A stretch of 64,000 bases of DNA, taken from contig CAMZMU010000013.1 in NCBI GenBank assembly GCA_947311845.1, positions 2,641,198 to 2,705,197 on the forward strand, in the 5' to 3' direction. Numbering within the stretch: the stretch's first letter is position 1; each line of letters starts with the position of its first letter. The notes beneath the pieces were generated by a model. The model was not told the origin of the DNA, made no database searches, and saw only the letters and a program-made list of their open reading frames with translations. A program made the position numbers and the translations under genes. Below, piece by piece: positions 23,540 to 33,642 of the stretch. This DNA comes from Poa pratensis (Eukaryota; Streptophyta; Magnoliopsida; Poales; Poaceae).

Positions 23540-24060
23540 ACAGGCCGCAAACAAATTCGCCTTGGCCGCACCCGATGCTCTCCCGGGTGTTGCGCCGCAC
23601 AGGCCGCAAACAAATTCGCCTTGGCCGTACTTGATGTTCTTCCGGGTGCAGCGCCTTACAGGCCTCAAAAATTTACCTAGGCCGCACTCGAAACACTCGG
23701 GGCTGCGCCGCACAGGTTCAAATTCAAAACCTCGGCCGCACCCGAAACGCTCGGGGGCTGCGCCGCACAGGTTCCCCTCATCAAACATCTTAGGCCGCGC
23801 TCGAACACTCGGGGGCTGCGCCTCAAAGATCCTAAGTAAAAGCCTAGGCCGCACTCGAATCGCTCGGGTGCTGCGCCGCACAGGTCCTAAGTAAAAGCCT
23901 TGGCCGCACTCGAAACGCACGGGGGCTGCGCCACACAGGTTCACCTCATTAAACATCTTAGGCCGCGCTCGAGCACTCGGGGGCTGCGCCGCAAAGATCT
24001 TAGGCAAAAGCCTTGGCCGCACTCGAAACGCTCGGGGGCTGCGTCGCACAGGTCCTAAGT
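23540..24060. repeat. Degenerate repeats of about 65 bp
   Basis: Repeated units of the form 'ccgcactcgaaacgctcggg', 'ggctgcgccgcacaggt' and 'cctaagtaaaagcc' occur about eight times with variable spacing. Confidence 0.75.
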
Positions 24061-24079
24061 AAACAACATCCCAAGCAAC

Positions 24080-24255
24080 TGCTGTAGGCCAACAGGCTGA
24101 ATGAACACAACACAGTAGGCCAATAGGCTGAAGAGGAACTCGAATATTTTTCGAGTGCTCACAAAACAGTAGGCCAACAGGCTGAATGACAACAAAACAG
24201 TAGGCAAACAAGCTGAGCAAACAACATACAGTAAGCCCATTGGCTGAGCAAGACT
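24080..24255. repeat. Degenerate short repeats 'cagtaggccaacaggctga'
   Basis: Five or six copies of 'cagtaggccaacaggctga' and variants occur in 175 bp. Confidence 0.75.
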
Positions 24256-24576
24256 CCATTCATTGTCGAGTCCTCCATTTACTCCCATCGGGAGTGAAGC
24301 ATAACCGGATTTCGACTGAAGGCTAATTAAGATTAACCTCAATTACAAGCAATTCAGCTTAATCTCGGGGGCTACTCCCATCGGGAGCGCTGTCGCGCCC
24401 CCGATAGCATGAGATCAATATTCAGTCGAAACATTACCGACTAAACCATCCTCTGTAAGCCCTCAACGGCCGGAGTCGAATCATTTTTACTTGTCCCTTT
24501 CAGGAACCCGATGGCGTGCCCAGGAGGAAAGAGTCCTTACCCGAATCTTCGATTCGACCCAGCACTCGGGGGCTCC

Positions 24577-24984
24577 TATCGTGGGGCTACCTTTCGACTA
24601 CCCCACGGTGAAGATACCTGGTGCACGCCAAGACTAGGGCCCGACATGCGGCCCAATAAAGCCCAACAAGCTACAACTTGGAGTACAAGACAAGAAACTC
24701 ATGTAAACCCTACCTGGCTCCCTTTATAAAGCCAGGCAGGGGCACCCCATAGAGGAGATCCCCCACGAGACCACGTCTCTCATCGCCCTCGCGGCCACCA
24801 TGTAATATCATCATCATCTATACAGATCAGACAAGCAGGATGTAGGTCTTTACCTCACCATGAGGGGCCGAACCTGGGTAAATCCTTGCTCGTCAGCCGA
24901 CGGAACTACCAGCGCGCCATCTCTCTCCCCCTCAATCAACCCGGGGTACACAACCCAGCGATTTGCCGAGCCCACACCTCGACA
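24577..24984 (+). repeat. 3' LTR of element B
   Basis: Same length as the left LTR, with about six base differences, two of them in the first four bases (TATC for TGTT). It ends CTCGACA and is followed by AAATG. Confidence 0.92.
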
Positions 24985-25157
24985 AAATGCATACCTGCAT
25001 CCTCAGAAGCTGAACCACTAAATTGGTTCTGTTGGATCAAATTTAAAAGATTAGGCTTGATCTCATAATTCTCAGCAACAACAGCAAGCTGAGTAATAGG
25101 TGCACGTAAATAATCATCATTGGGAGTAACAAACTCCCCAAGCTTCTTGTTTGCCAT
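24985..25157 (-). pseudogene. Gag of element A, N-terminal part
   Basis: It begins MANKKLGEFVTPNDDYLRAP at 25157 on the minus strand, then PNLLNLIQQNQFSGSASEDA, and is cut by element B at 24984. It is the expected N-terminus of the gag at 20721-19431. Confidence 0.82.
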
Positions 25158-25317
25158 TTTAATTTTTTGGGTTTTATATCTATGACAGAATGTAAACTAA
25201 TATTTTTGGGTCTTCAAATAAGCTAAGCAAATAAACTAGGAACAAGAAATAAACTAAAACAAAATTTGACAAAACTAAAAAGGGCTCTAGTAACCTTACC
25301 AGGGTAGCAGAAATACT

Positions 25318-25335
25318 TCCCCGGCAACGGCGCCA
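25318..25335 (-). promoter_or_regulatory. Primer binding site of element A
   Basis: The minus strand reads TGGCGCCGTTGCCGGGGA, the type described for Athila elements and complementary to tRNA-Asp from established knowledge. It lies 10 nt from the 5' LTR, exactly as in element C (48469-48486). Confidence 0.85.
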
Positions 25336-25345
25336 AAAAAAGGGT

Positions 25346-26624
25346 TGATACCTTCGATCCGGATTATCGGATTGCAGTACGTTGCTTTTTCCCCTATGAG
25401 ACCCAGGGTTTATCGAACCGGGAAGTAGGTGCTTGATAAGGTTAGTCAACAAGGCTAAGAAAGTCTAAATCAAATCTCGTTTTACCGGACCAACTTGTTC
25501 TCTTAAAAGGGTTGTGTTCAATGGATTGAAATAGGCCGGGGCTTAAGGTTTCACCTGCAGCAGTGTATTAGTTTCATGGGATAAATAAGATAAAGATGTA
25601 AACATTTAGTAATAATTAATTCTTATGCTATGATATATATAGGCAATGTGTCCATAAGTCACCATGGCTCCAGATGCACTAGTTACCATAGATTAATTCA
25701 TCCAACCGCTGGCCCTGTTCCGTCTCGTGGATTAAGCATAGTGACATCATTGTAGTTCCTAAGAGACTTGTTTCCAGCTGTTGTACTCCTCCTGCTGTCA
25801 CCGAGTTTCACTGTCAGCCTTCCACGCATCTCTCGTCATACCGTTACCTTGATCACTCTTCAGGGTCTTGGGTAACTGACAAGTCCTAGGAGCGAGGCAC
25901 AGATACAAGAACATACACATAACATAAATGACTTATTAAACTAATATCCATGGATTAGATCATGCACATAGCTGCGAGGCTAGGCCTCAGCCCTTAGCCC
26001 GAGTGGACTACTCACACATCGCAATCAGATCAACAATAGAAAACATTGTGGTAAATAGTACTTGTATTGAAAGATTGATAGATTTTACAATGTTGTCGGT
26101 TGTGATGAGATCAAGATTACAAAGTAGAATGGCCATGACTATGGTGGTGGTGGATTGGTGAATGCGGCAGCACTTCGTGGAGGATGCGTCTTGAGGATGG
26201 AGGGCGGTGGTGGCTGTTTTCACTCCCTTTTATAATAGCAGCGGACGGAATTAGGTTTTCGAGAGTTTTCCGTCGCGAAATAGGTATGGACCCTTTGATG
26301 ACTTTAGGTCGGTTTGATCTGACGGTCATGATGGCGCCTGGTACGGTGGTGGGTACGGTCGCTTGCGACCGTACCGCCGGTCGTTACGCGTGCTGCGAGG
26401 ACGGCATGACTTGGCATTTTCTCCTTTGATCTTTTCCTTCCTTTTAGTCCTGATTTTCAGCGATTTCCACGTCCAAAACTGCAGGCAAAAATAATGACAG
26501 AGTGATTTGCAATTGATTGCTTCATTAGTGATTAGTGGCAGGTATAGAGTTAATATCTTGTCATTAATATAACAAAGATACGGTTTAAACAATGGATAAA
26601 AATGTGTATAAAATACACGCATCA
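25346..26624 (-). repeat. 5' LTR of element A
   Basis: 1279 bp, TGATACC to CGCATCA. TATA box TATAAAAG (minus) at about 26228-26235; the palindromic 'ggtacggtggtgggtacggt' motif lies at 26339-26386, upstream of it in minus-strand sense. It is shorter than the partner LTR by two internal stretches. Confidence 0.92.
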
Positions 26625-26771
26625 ACGATGACGATGAAGCATACTTCAAAAGAAGAAGGAAGACTACGTTACCTAAGAAAGGTCTTCCCTTCAAAAGAAG
26701 AAGTCGCGATGAGGGGCTAAATTATTCTACACAGAACAAAAAAGGCAAGAAGACTGTGAGACGACGCTGAG
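26625..26771 (+). pseudogene. CACTA-B transposase, C-terminal end
   Basis: The plus strand reads DDDEAYFKRRRKTTLPKK, then RRSRDEGLNYSTQNKKGKK and a stop at about 26769. It matches the basic tail of the CACTA-A protein (RKSHNVGLNFATSTKKGKK) and continues the exon broken at 10646. Confidence 0.85.
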
Positions 26772-27197
26772 AAACGACGTGCATGCGCTAACGAAACTAT
26801 CGTTATGTATATCTTTTGTATACGTACTTAACATGCACTAAATTAATTAATATTGCATCGATATGATATATATGTCTCTTTTTGTTTAAATTATTATTTT
26901 ACACAATTGTATGCTTTTAAAAATATAAACCAGTAATTTAAATGTCTCTTTTAACCCTAAATCCTAGACAACCATAACCCTAACCCTAAAACCCTAAACC
27001 CTAGCTAACCCTAATTAAACATATACTTAGGGGTATGTTGCGTTTTTGTTTTGATAAAAAACAGCCCTTAACGGTCTACAATGACTAAGGGCAATTTTAC
27101 AAATTATTAGAAATTTATTTGAATCAATTTGGACACCGAAGTCAATTTATGGAAAAGAAAACATAGAAGGATAAAAAGAAAAGAAAAAAAAACAAAC
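26772..27197. other. AT-rich 3' region of the CACTA-B transposase gene with telomere-like repeats
   Basis: No gene. 26955-27010 carries several CCCTAA or CCCTAAA units ('ataaccctaaccctaaaacc'), too short and degenerate for a telomere. A comparable stretch occurs in CACTA-C at 57282-57325 in the same orientation relative to the element. Confidence 0.65.
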
Positions 27198-27302
27198 TTA
27201 CTGGTAGCCTGGGGTGGGAGTGCCACGCTACCAGTAAGTTACTGGTAGCGTGGTTACAGGTAGCGTGCCTCCGGCCATCCTCTTGCCCGCACGATACCAG
27301 TA
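27198..27302. repeat. Internal block of CACTA-B subterminal-type repeats
   Basis: An inverted repeat, CTTACTGGTAGC...GCTACCAGTAAG (27198-27239), is followed by ACTGGTAGCGTGG and CAGGTAGCGTGCC and ends with ACGATACCAGTAAA. The same ACTGGTAGCGTGG motif builds the right subterminal block at 51040-51299. It lies between the transposase end and the ORF2 leader. Confidence 0.85.
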
Positions 27303-28195
27303 AATTTCCTTATCCCCCAAATTCAGCGCGCGCGTAGAGCTATTCAATCCAGTTCGTCGACCTCCCTCTCTCTCACCACGCCATCCTCAAGACCAGGAGC
27401 AGGAGGTGCCCTCGCCCCTGCCCCTACGCCATCCTCCCCGAGCGCCACCGCCGTCCAGGAGCAGGAGGTCGCGCGCCGCCATCCACTCCCGCCATCATCG
27501 ACCTGCCGTCGTCCCCTCCCGCCGTCGTTGACCCACGCGTCTCCTCAGGTCGTCGTCCGTCCTCTCCGACCTCGTCCACGCCGTGCTCGAGCACCTCCAC
27601 CGTGAGCTCACTCCTGATTTCCCTCCTCTTCGTGTTTTCACAAGCCGATTGTTAGGCTTAGAATTGCAGTTAACTGCTATTTGATGTTCTTCAGTTAGTG
27701 CATACTACTGTTAGCTGATTGTTAGGGTTGGAAAATTTTATTGAGTTGTAACCTTTTTTTAGGGAAATGTGAAGTTCATGATATATGATGATTATGTGGT
27801 TTTTTTTTGGAGGAAATGTGAAGTTCATGATATATGATGATTGTTTACAGGGAATTAGCGAGTTGCCTATGGTTTGCCGGAATGTCGATTAACTTCCGTT
27901 CCAGCAAATTTCGGGCACTCCATATGTCCTATTTTTAGCAAAGGTCATGCCGAAATTTCTATTAATTTGGCATGACTTTTGCTAAAAATAGGACATATTT
28001 GAGTGCCCAAATTTTAAGTGAATTTTAATTGGATTTAAGTGTAGAATTAATTTAAATAGAGATTTGTGGATAAATTTGTGGTTTTTAAATACTTGAATAT
28101 TCTAGAGTATTTGTCATATATTTGCTTAAGCCTCCAAATATTCTAGAATTATAAGTGAATTTTAAGTGTGGAATTTAGAATTTGAAACTTTAGTG
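27303..28195 (+). other. Leader and leader intron of CACTA-B ORF2
   Basis: GC-rich leader (27330-27600), then a GT donor at 27602 (CCACC/GTGAGC) and an AG acceptor at 28192-28193, three bases before the ORF2 ATG. The AT-rich intron holds a direct duplication of about 30 bp (27763 and 27813, 'gaagttcatgatatatgatg') and a long inverted repeat (27906-28015). The splice sites are by eye. Confidence 0.6.
27906..28015 (+). repeat. Long inverted repeat (hairpin) in the leader intron
   Basis: The left arm includes GGGCACTCCATATGTCCTAT and TTTTTAGCAAAGGTCATGCC. The right arm includes GGCATGACTTTTGCTAAAAA and TAGGACATATTTGAGTGCCC. Arms of about 45 nt with few mismatches are separated by about 15 nt. 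Confidence 0.9.
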
Positions 28196-30214
28196 ATGTC
28201 GGGAAACAACGAGGAGGCCGGTTGTTCTCGAACCGTACCGACAGACCCATAAGAAAATTTTGAAGCGGACCATTACTGGCGATATTTTACAGCTGAGCCC
28301 GTTCACAACTAGGGCACTGATGGCGCCGAGACCACTGATGGCAACCAGGCCACTGATTGCGCCGAGACCACCGAAGACAACGGGACCACTGATACGGGTG
28401 GGACCATAGATGGTAGCCAACCCAAGCAGTGATGGAAGAGGCGCCCTAATGTGCTCGGCACCCTAAGACTTGAAGTCCATCAAGTGCACCCCGGCACTGG
28501 TGAGCCTACAAGTCCTAGGAAGGTTGCAGCGGGCTACGGCAACAACCTAGCCTGCATCCTTCGAGAAACCGTTTTGATCTATGAAATGAACATAAGGGAC
28601 GATGACACTAAACATTTGAGCAACCTCCTCCTTATGAAGTTGCACCAAAGATACAAGTTCCCGCAGGATGATCCCAACATCAATCCACGGTAGAAGATCC
28701 CAACATGGAATTGGTAAACACCAAAGCCCTGACCAAGTTCAGCAAGGACTTGAGCGCTTGGAAAACTAGGGTGAGAAGAAAGGTTGACGAAGGTGCGGAT
28801 TTCGATGAGATCCACAAGCACTGGCCGCTTATTACAGAAGAGGAATGGAACATTTTCAAGGATGCCTCCGATCAATATGCAACCAAGGTGAAGAGGGACT
28901 GGGGGAAGGAACTTCAGGCCAAGAACGTATGTAACCACACTCCCGGAAGCCGTGGTTACTTGCAGAAGAGGAAAGTGTGGGAAAAGGAGGACGCGGAACT
29001 TAGACGGCTGGGAAAAACAAACCCCTGGGACGAATTCGTAGACCCGCAGGAAGTTGACTTTATCAGGGCCCGATACAGTTTTGACAAAAAACCCGGGGAA
29101 TTTGTCACGGATGGGAAGACCATGGAGTTCGAGAGAGAACTGGTAGTTAATTTACCAGCTTAGCTTCTAATCAAGTCGATTACATTCTAGTAGTCACATT
29201 TCTAAATGGTTCAAATTCCTTTTGCAGAAGAATCAACATGTGCTTCAAACTCAAAGCCTCATCTTAGGGGTCGATAGCCCGCCCCTGGGACAAACCTTTT
29301 AACCGGGCGATGAACAAGGTCCTAGGAAAGCCGCTGGAAAACCAGCCGGCACATGGCCATGTTCTCACCACCGGTGATGGTGCCAGATGGGATTACTGTT
29401 GTCATGAACCCACAGAAGTGCGAAAGAAGAGAAGGCAATCCGAAAAGGTTTATTTCAATGAGAAATTGGCACAAGTGGAAGAAAAGGCGAAATAGGCGAC
29501 CGGAGAAGAATTTGCAGACCAGTGGACTACCATCATGCCTGCATTTGTGAAGTGGATTAGAGAAAATCCAGAAGGAGAATTTCCCGTTCGCAGCTTCGTC
29601 GAGAGCAACTCGATGAACAAGGCGACGAGTAATTCACGTGTTATGGAGAATCCGCCCATAATTGCAGCTGGACATAGGGAGAATTCGCTCGGCACCGCAC
29701 CTCAGAGCAGCCCCTCCTTCGTCTCTGGCATGCCCGGTGGCGGTGCGTCGACATTAGCTGAGCTTGACACGATCACGGTAATTAAGCGTCGCAGACTCAA
29801 CAAATTTCTTCTTCATTTCCTTTGCCTGCCATCGTTGTACGGATCTCGGACGACCTACATGTTTTCGCATGCCGACGCTACTCCATGCACTCTCCTAAAC
29901 GCTCAGTTGATGGATGTTGCAATGGGTCAGATCGTTCAACCAAATGACCTCTTATTACACGGCAAGCCGATGCCCCTGGCATGTTTAGGGTTTCCGTGGC
30001 TCGTGTGTTGCCGGGTCATGACGATTTGGTTCTTCCCCATCAACCTTCCCCATGCTGTGGCCGAAAAGCTAACTTCGTTTGGAGGTGGTCACCCCACAGA
30101 CAACAGTAGCCGGGCCATCGCCAATCCATCGCCAGATGACTCCACCACTACCACCATATGTCTTCGGTCAGAAGAGACCGAAGTAGGAGACCCTGTGGCA
30201 CAAGACAATGATGA
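28196..30214 (+). pseudogene. CACTA-B ORF2, plant transposase (Ptta/En/Spm) family part
   Basis: Begins MSGNNEEAGCSRTVPTDP at 28196 and meets stops at 28250, 28430 and 28691. Family segments: PNVLGTLRLEVHQVHPGTGE and LHQRYKFP (28451-28690); KALTKFSKDLSAWKTRVRRK, FDEIHKHWPLITEEEWNIFK and SRGYLQKRKVWEKEDAE (28705-29163); then FVKWIRENPEG (29535 on). These follow the plant transposase (Ptta/En/Spm) ORF that accompanies TNP2 in CACTA elements, a probable DNA-binding partner in transposition. An intron probably lies at about 29164-29230 ('tttgcag' at 29220-29226). Solo LTR G interrupts at 30214; without it, DNDDDDQFLYTG reads through. Confidence 0.8.
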
Positions 30215-31293
30215 TGTCGGAGACTAGTCCCAGGAACTAGGGGTGTGTCTCACAGAAGCCAGAAATCGAGTAAGGGGCTGAACACGCAATCAAACAACCC
30301 TCAACTACCTCGGCGACGGAGCTCGTCGAGCTCGGTGAGGGACATCACGGCAGAGAGTGGACACGAGCAGCTACCCAGGTTCAGGCCCACCGTGTGGTGT
30401 AAAGGCCCTACTCCTGCTTTGTTGTATTGCACTGCTTGGAGAGGTTACAGTACAATGTTGTGGCCGAAGCTCAAGGTTTGCTGAGGAGGAACTATGGTGG
30501 AAACTCTGTTCTCCTTTGCTCTGGTGGAGATGGGCTTCAGCTAGCCAGTGGTGAGTGGCTCGAATGGGTTTGGATCAGAATGAGTTCGAATCCCCTTCCT
30601 TGGTCGTACACTGGCTCCTTTTATGCCTGCCTCGGTCCTCTTCCAGAAACCACAAGGCGGGAAGGGATACCACATGGCGGCCAAGGTGGAGCGCAGCGCA
30701 CGGCGTCGGGGTTGTCCATGGACGCGATCCATGGCAGGAGGTAATGTCTCCAAAGCTGATAAAGCCACCGTCCATCCAGGACGATAAGCTGGCGCTGCAG
30801 AGGTCCATGGGGTGCCCCACGGTGACGTCGACTTGGAGCGTAGTGACCGCCGGTCCCCTTATCACCGAAATGGCAATACTGGGAGTCCGCTTTGCTTGCC
30901 ACAGCTTTGCTGACCGCCTTTAATCACCAAAGAGGAAACTGCGGCGTCGTCGTCACCGCGCGCAGGCGCACGCGTCACTCTGCGGTGGGCGCAGAGGCCA
31001 TGTGCGCTCTGCAGCGGGTGCAGAGCTTGCTTTCACTTGAAGGAACCCCGCGAGGGCTGAGTGCCTCGCCGAGGCTCTGAAGTACTTGACGCCTCACGTG
31101 GAAGGCCTCGCGAGGGAGGCGCAGACGTGCGCCAGGACTTAGCGATATTCCAGACAGGGAAGGCCCTCCCGAGGGAAATATCCCTCACGAGGCTCGTCAG
31201 GCTGAACGTCAGGTCCTTAGCAGAAATGCTTGGTAGAGTGTTGAGGGCTGTGGAAGGCCGGCCCATGGTACCCCGGTTTCCACTGGGCCGACA
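30215..31293 (-). mobile_element. Solo LTR G (1079 bp) in CACTA-B ORF2
   Basis: It starts TGTCGGAGACTAG and ends GGGCCGACA, with inverted TGTCGG/CCGACA ends and a perfect GATGA duplication (30210-30214 and 31294-31298). No coding, PBS or PPT. A minus-strand CATAAAAG near 30618-30625 suggests minus-strand sense. The 'cccaggttcaggcccaccgt' region (30375-30394) resembles LTR leaders of other grass gypsy elements, including E and F here. Confidence 0.9.
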
Positions 31294-31298
31294 GATGA

Positions 31299-32787
31299 CG
31301 ATGATCAGTTCCTCTATACTGGCTATGATGGAGGATTGGGTCCTATTGATGATTCACCCTACCGTGATATCGATACTGATATGCATGATCTCTCGGAGAA
31401 GGAATGTTTTGCTGAGTGCAAGAAGTCTCTATTGGTCAATTCCCAAGAAATGCCTCCAGATGCCTTGACCCAGGATCAACCAGCCAAGCCTTTATTGCTG
31501 AGCCCGAACACATTATGTGCGGCGGCCACTACGGCGTTAAAAGGCGAATCGGCCGTCAAGAAGAAGGCGAGTAAAAGAACAAAGAAAGGTGGCGCCTCTT
31601 ACAGTAGCCAGCAGCCGGCTCTGAAGACGATCTGGGTTAAGGATAAGATAGCCACGAATGCGCGGCCGGTCCATGTCTCGGGACAACTGATGGTACCGCC
31701 GGATATGCTCAAGGCCATATGTGGGGATCTGAGGAGACTGCATGACGTTGTTCTATCAACAGAGAAGCATCTTCTTTCATCGGAAGATCCAGGATACCCA
31801 CTTTTCGTGGCTAAGGTGCCGCAGGACTTCTTCTTTGTTGACAAAGCCCCCGGGGATGTGTTCTTCCTACGATTTGAACACATCTTCGACATGTTTCACA
31901 TGAAACGGCTCGATGAATCCTTGGTTCGCCTTTTTGCGATGCATCTAGCCTACGTGGTCAGAAAAGAGAATATCCCAGACATCGTGGTAGCGGACTCCTA
32001 CTACATGAAGGAGACCATCTTGGAAGACCGTGAGAGCCGTAAAGTTACGACGCAGTACCTCGAACAATTCATGGTGAAAAATAAGGACAATGAAATCATT
32101 CTCCTACCTTACTTTCCCAAGTAAGTCATTCGCTAACCACCACAACATGCTTTCGTAGATTTCCATAATTCTTTTGCACGTATGAAGGTTAATTTGAGGA
32201 TGATGGCCTGTTTGAATTGTTTTGCGCAGCGGCCACTGCATCCTCCTCGTTTTGTACCCGCAAGTATCGCACGCTCTCTATTTGAACTCGTCGAGTAACA
32301 CGCGCCAGAAAAACTACAACCAACTCAATGTTGTTCTGGATGATGCTCTCTGTGGCTTCAACTACAAGGGAGGCCACGTCAGAGAGAAAAAAATACAAGT
32401 CGGACAAGTTATCTTTCGGCCACCAAACTAACTTCTGCTGCGTCAAGCAACCGCGAGACAGTACGAGGGATGCCTACTACGTCATCCATCACATGCAGGA
32501 GTTCAAACGGGATCTAAGAAAGACTTCGCATGCCATCTCAATCCCACAAATGGGCCCAGGACTTAGCAAACTGCAGCAATGAAACTCTCAGACTTGAGTT
32601 CTATCACATCCAGCAGAGCCTTGCGTCAATCATCAAAGGCGATGTCTACCCACGTGATGGGATCTTCTTCGGCAGCGTACCAACGCGGCGGGAGGTAGAA
32701 GATCACTTAGACCTACAGGGTGACACCAGGTCATTCAACAAGTTAGGCGACATTTTGATCCAGAGGCCGGTGGCGAGATCGAAGTGA
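31299..32787 (+). pseudogene. CACTA-B ORF2, Ulp1-like (C48) protease part, catalytic residues lost
   Basis: Continues ORF2: DDSPYRDIDTDMHDLSEKE, a Lys-rich linker (KKKASKRTKK), PVHVSGQLMVPPDMLKAICG, RVRFEHIF-like and MHLAYVVRKENIPDIVVADS, to LLPYFP. A donor at 32122 (CCCAA/GTAAGT) and acceptor at 32229 (GCGCAG) join to GHCILLVLYP, SHALYLNSSSN, NYNQLNVVLDDALCGF and CCVKQPRDSTRDAYYV. This matches the Ulp1-like cysteine protease carried by plant CACTA elements. His is kept (GHC), but the Asp position is Asn (YLNSS) and the Cys position aligns with Asp (STRDAYYV versus TNLCAYYV in CACTA-C). So this copy is probably catalytically dead. Codons after 32490 are frameshifted. Confidence 0.8.
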
Positions 32788-32975
32788 GAGTGACACATCT
32801 GTGTTGGTGCGATGAACTTGTGGTGTAAACTTGTGGTGTAAACTTTATTCCTAAACTTGCCTAGCTCTAGTTTCGAACGATGAACTTGTGATGCTTTTGC
32901 GTTATTTATCATGCATGCTTAATTATGTTGCTTTTATTGCGAACAATTGAACTCTTGCTTTTTTGCCTAATATTA
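32788..32975 (+). other. 3' region of ORF2 up to solo LTR E
   Basis: Non-coding, with a small duplication 'aacttgtggtgtaaact' (32816-32846). It ends in TATTA (32971-32975), the left copy of the LTR E target duplication. Confidence 0.55.
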
Positions 32976-33642
32976 TGTCGTGTCATGGATCATGGAAGCC
33001 GGGAGTACTCGATACCCCCTTTTAGTTGGTTCGGCACGGGGCGCGAAGGAGGCTTGGGATGGTTCTTCCCGGGGAAGTTTGAGGTCGTCTTCGTCGAGAG
33101 AGATCCTATGTGAAACTCAGAGACATAGGGAATTACCCAGTTTCAGGCCACCCGGAGGCTAAAAGCTCTACTCCTGCATGTCTGGATTGAAGTGTTCATC
33201 ATGGTGTGGCTACAAGGTGGTTGCCGGGACTGGACCCGGTGAGGTGGCTGGCTAGAGGAAGAAGACGAGCAGATCCTGACCCGGAGGAGATCACCTCTCG
33301 CTTCAGCCTCGGCTTAGACTAATTCTAACTTGCTTATCTCCTTCTTGGCATTGCTTCTTCTTGGATCCGATCTCTTCTCTAGGTGGCCTTGGTCCTCCCA
33401 ATATAGGCCAGGGGGTTGCCACAAGAGGTCACGCGAGAGGCATGCTGGGGTGGTTTTGGCTGGAAAAAGCCCCCTCAGTGGTGGTGGTGGAGAGCGACAT
33501 GGCCTTCTCTCTGCCTTTCCTTCTTCGGGGCTTGATGGGATCCGAATGTGCGCTGGATCGTGGGAGGGACGCGGATGGCAGGTGACAGGCATGACTAACA
33601 CCCCCACCGCGGCTGTTTCCTAATGACACCACCCTCGGCGTG

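Larger units (their letters stand above)
21130..24576 (+). other. Interior of element B, no recognised coding sequence
   Basis: One open frame at 22270-23055 (plus) begins MDQLQPRESGPNDQSQGK and then passes into repeat-coded Ser/Pro/Arg-rich sequence. I do not recognise it and treat it as incidental to repeats. The interior contains three or four separate tandem arrays and ends in the PPT. Confidence 0.6.
20722..24984 (+). mobile_element. Non-autonomous LTR element B (4.26 kb) in the gag of element A
   Basis: Two 408-bp LTRs (20722-21129 and 24577-24984) are bounded by a perfect AAATG duplication (20717-20721 and 24985-24989). A PBS-like TTGGCGCCGTCTGTGGG follows the left LTR, and a PPT with CTCGGGGGCTCC precedes the right one, so it reads on the plus strand. 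The LTRs differ at about six positions, which suggests a recent insertion. The 3.4-kb interior has no gag or pol motif and is filled with tandem repeats. Confidence 0.93.
10647..26624 (-). mobile_element. Athila-like Ty3/gypsy element A with nested insertions, non-autonomous
   Basis: Two LTRs (10647-11984 and 25346-26624) flank an interior with a PPT next to the left LTR and a PBS next to the right one, so the element reads on the minus strand. The interior holds broken gag (25157-24985 and 20721-19431), a protease fragment (19430-18997), a 112-bp tandem array and an Athila-type ORF (18260-17135). I found no reverse transcriptase, RNase H or integrase motif. The flanking 5-mers are ATGGT (10642-10646) and ACGAT (26625-26629), an imperfect duplication with two transitions. 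It sits inside the CACTA-B transposase exon. Confidence 0.9.

Noticed and set aside
22270..23680. Long Ser/Pro/Arg-rich ORFs in element B as proteins
   Set aside because: Their sequence follows from the 52- and 37-bp arrays read in successive frames; no domain, and overlapping open frames exist on both strands.
26950..27015. CCCTAAA repeats as an interstitial telomere or chromosome end
   Set aside because: Only a few degenerate units, embedded in the CACTA-B 3' region; better read as teloboxes.
31061..31468. Open frame crossing the end of solo LTR G as a gene start
   Set aside because: It joins LTR sequence to CACTA ORF2 across the target duplication and is an artefact of the insertion.
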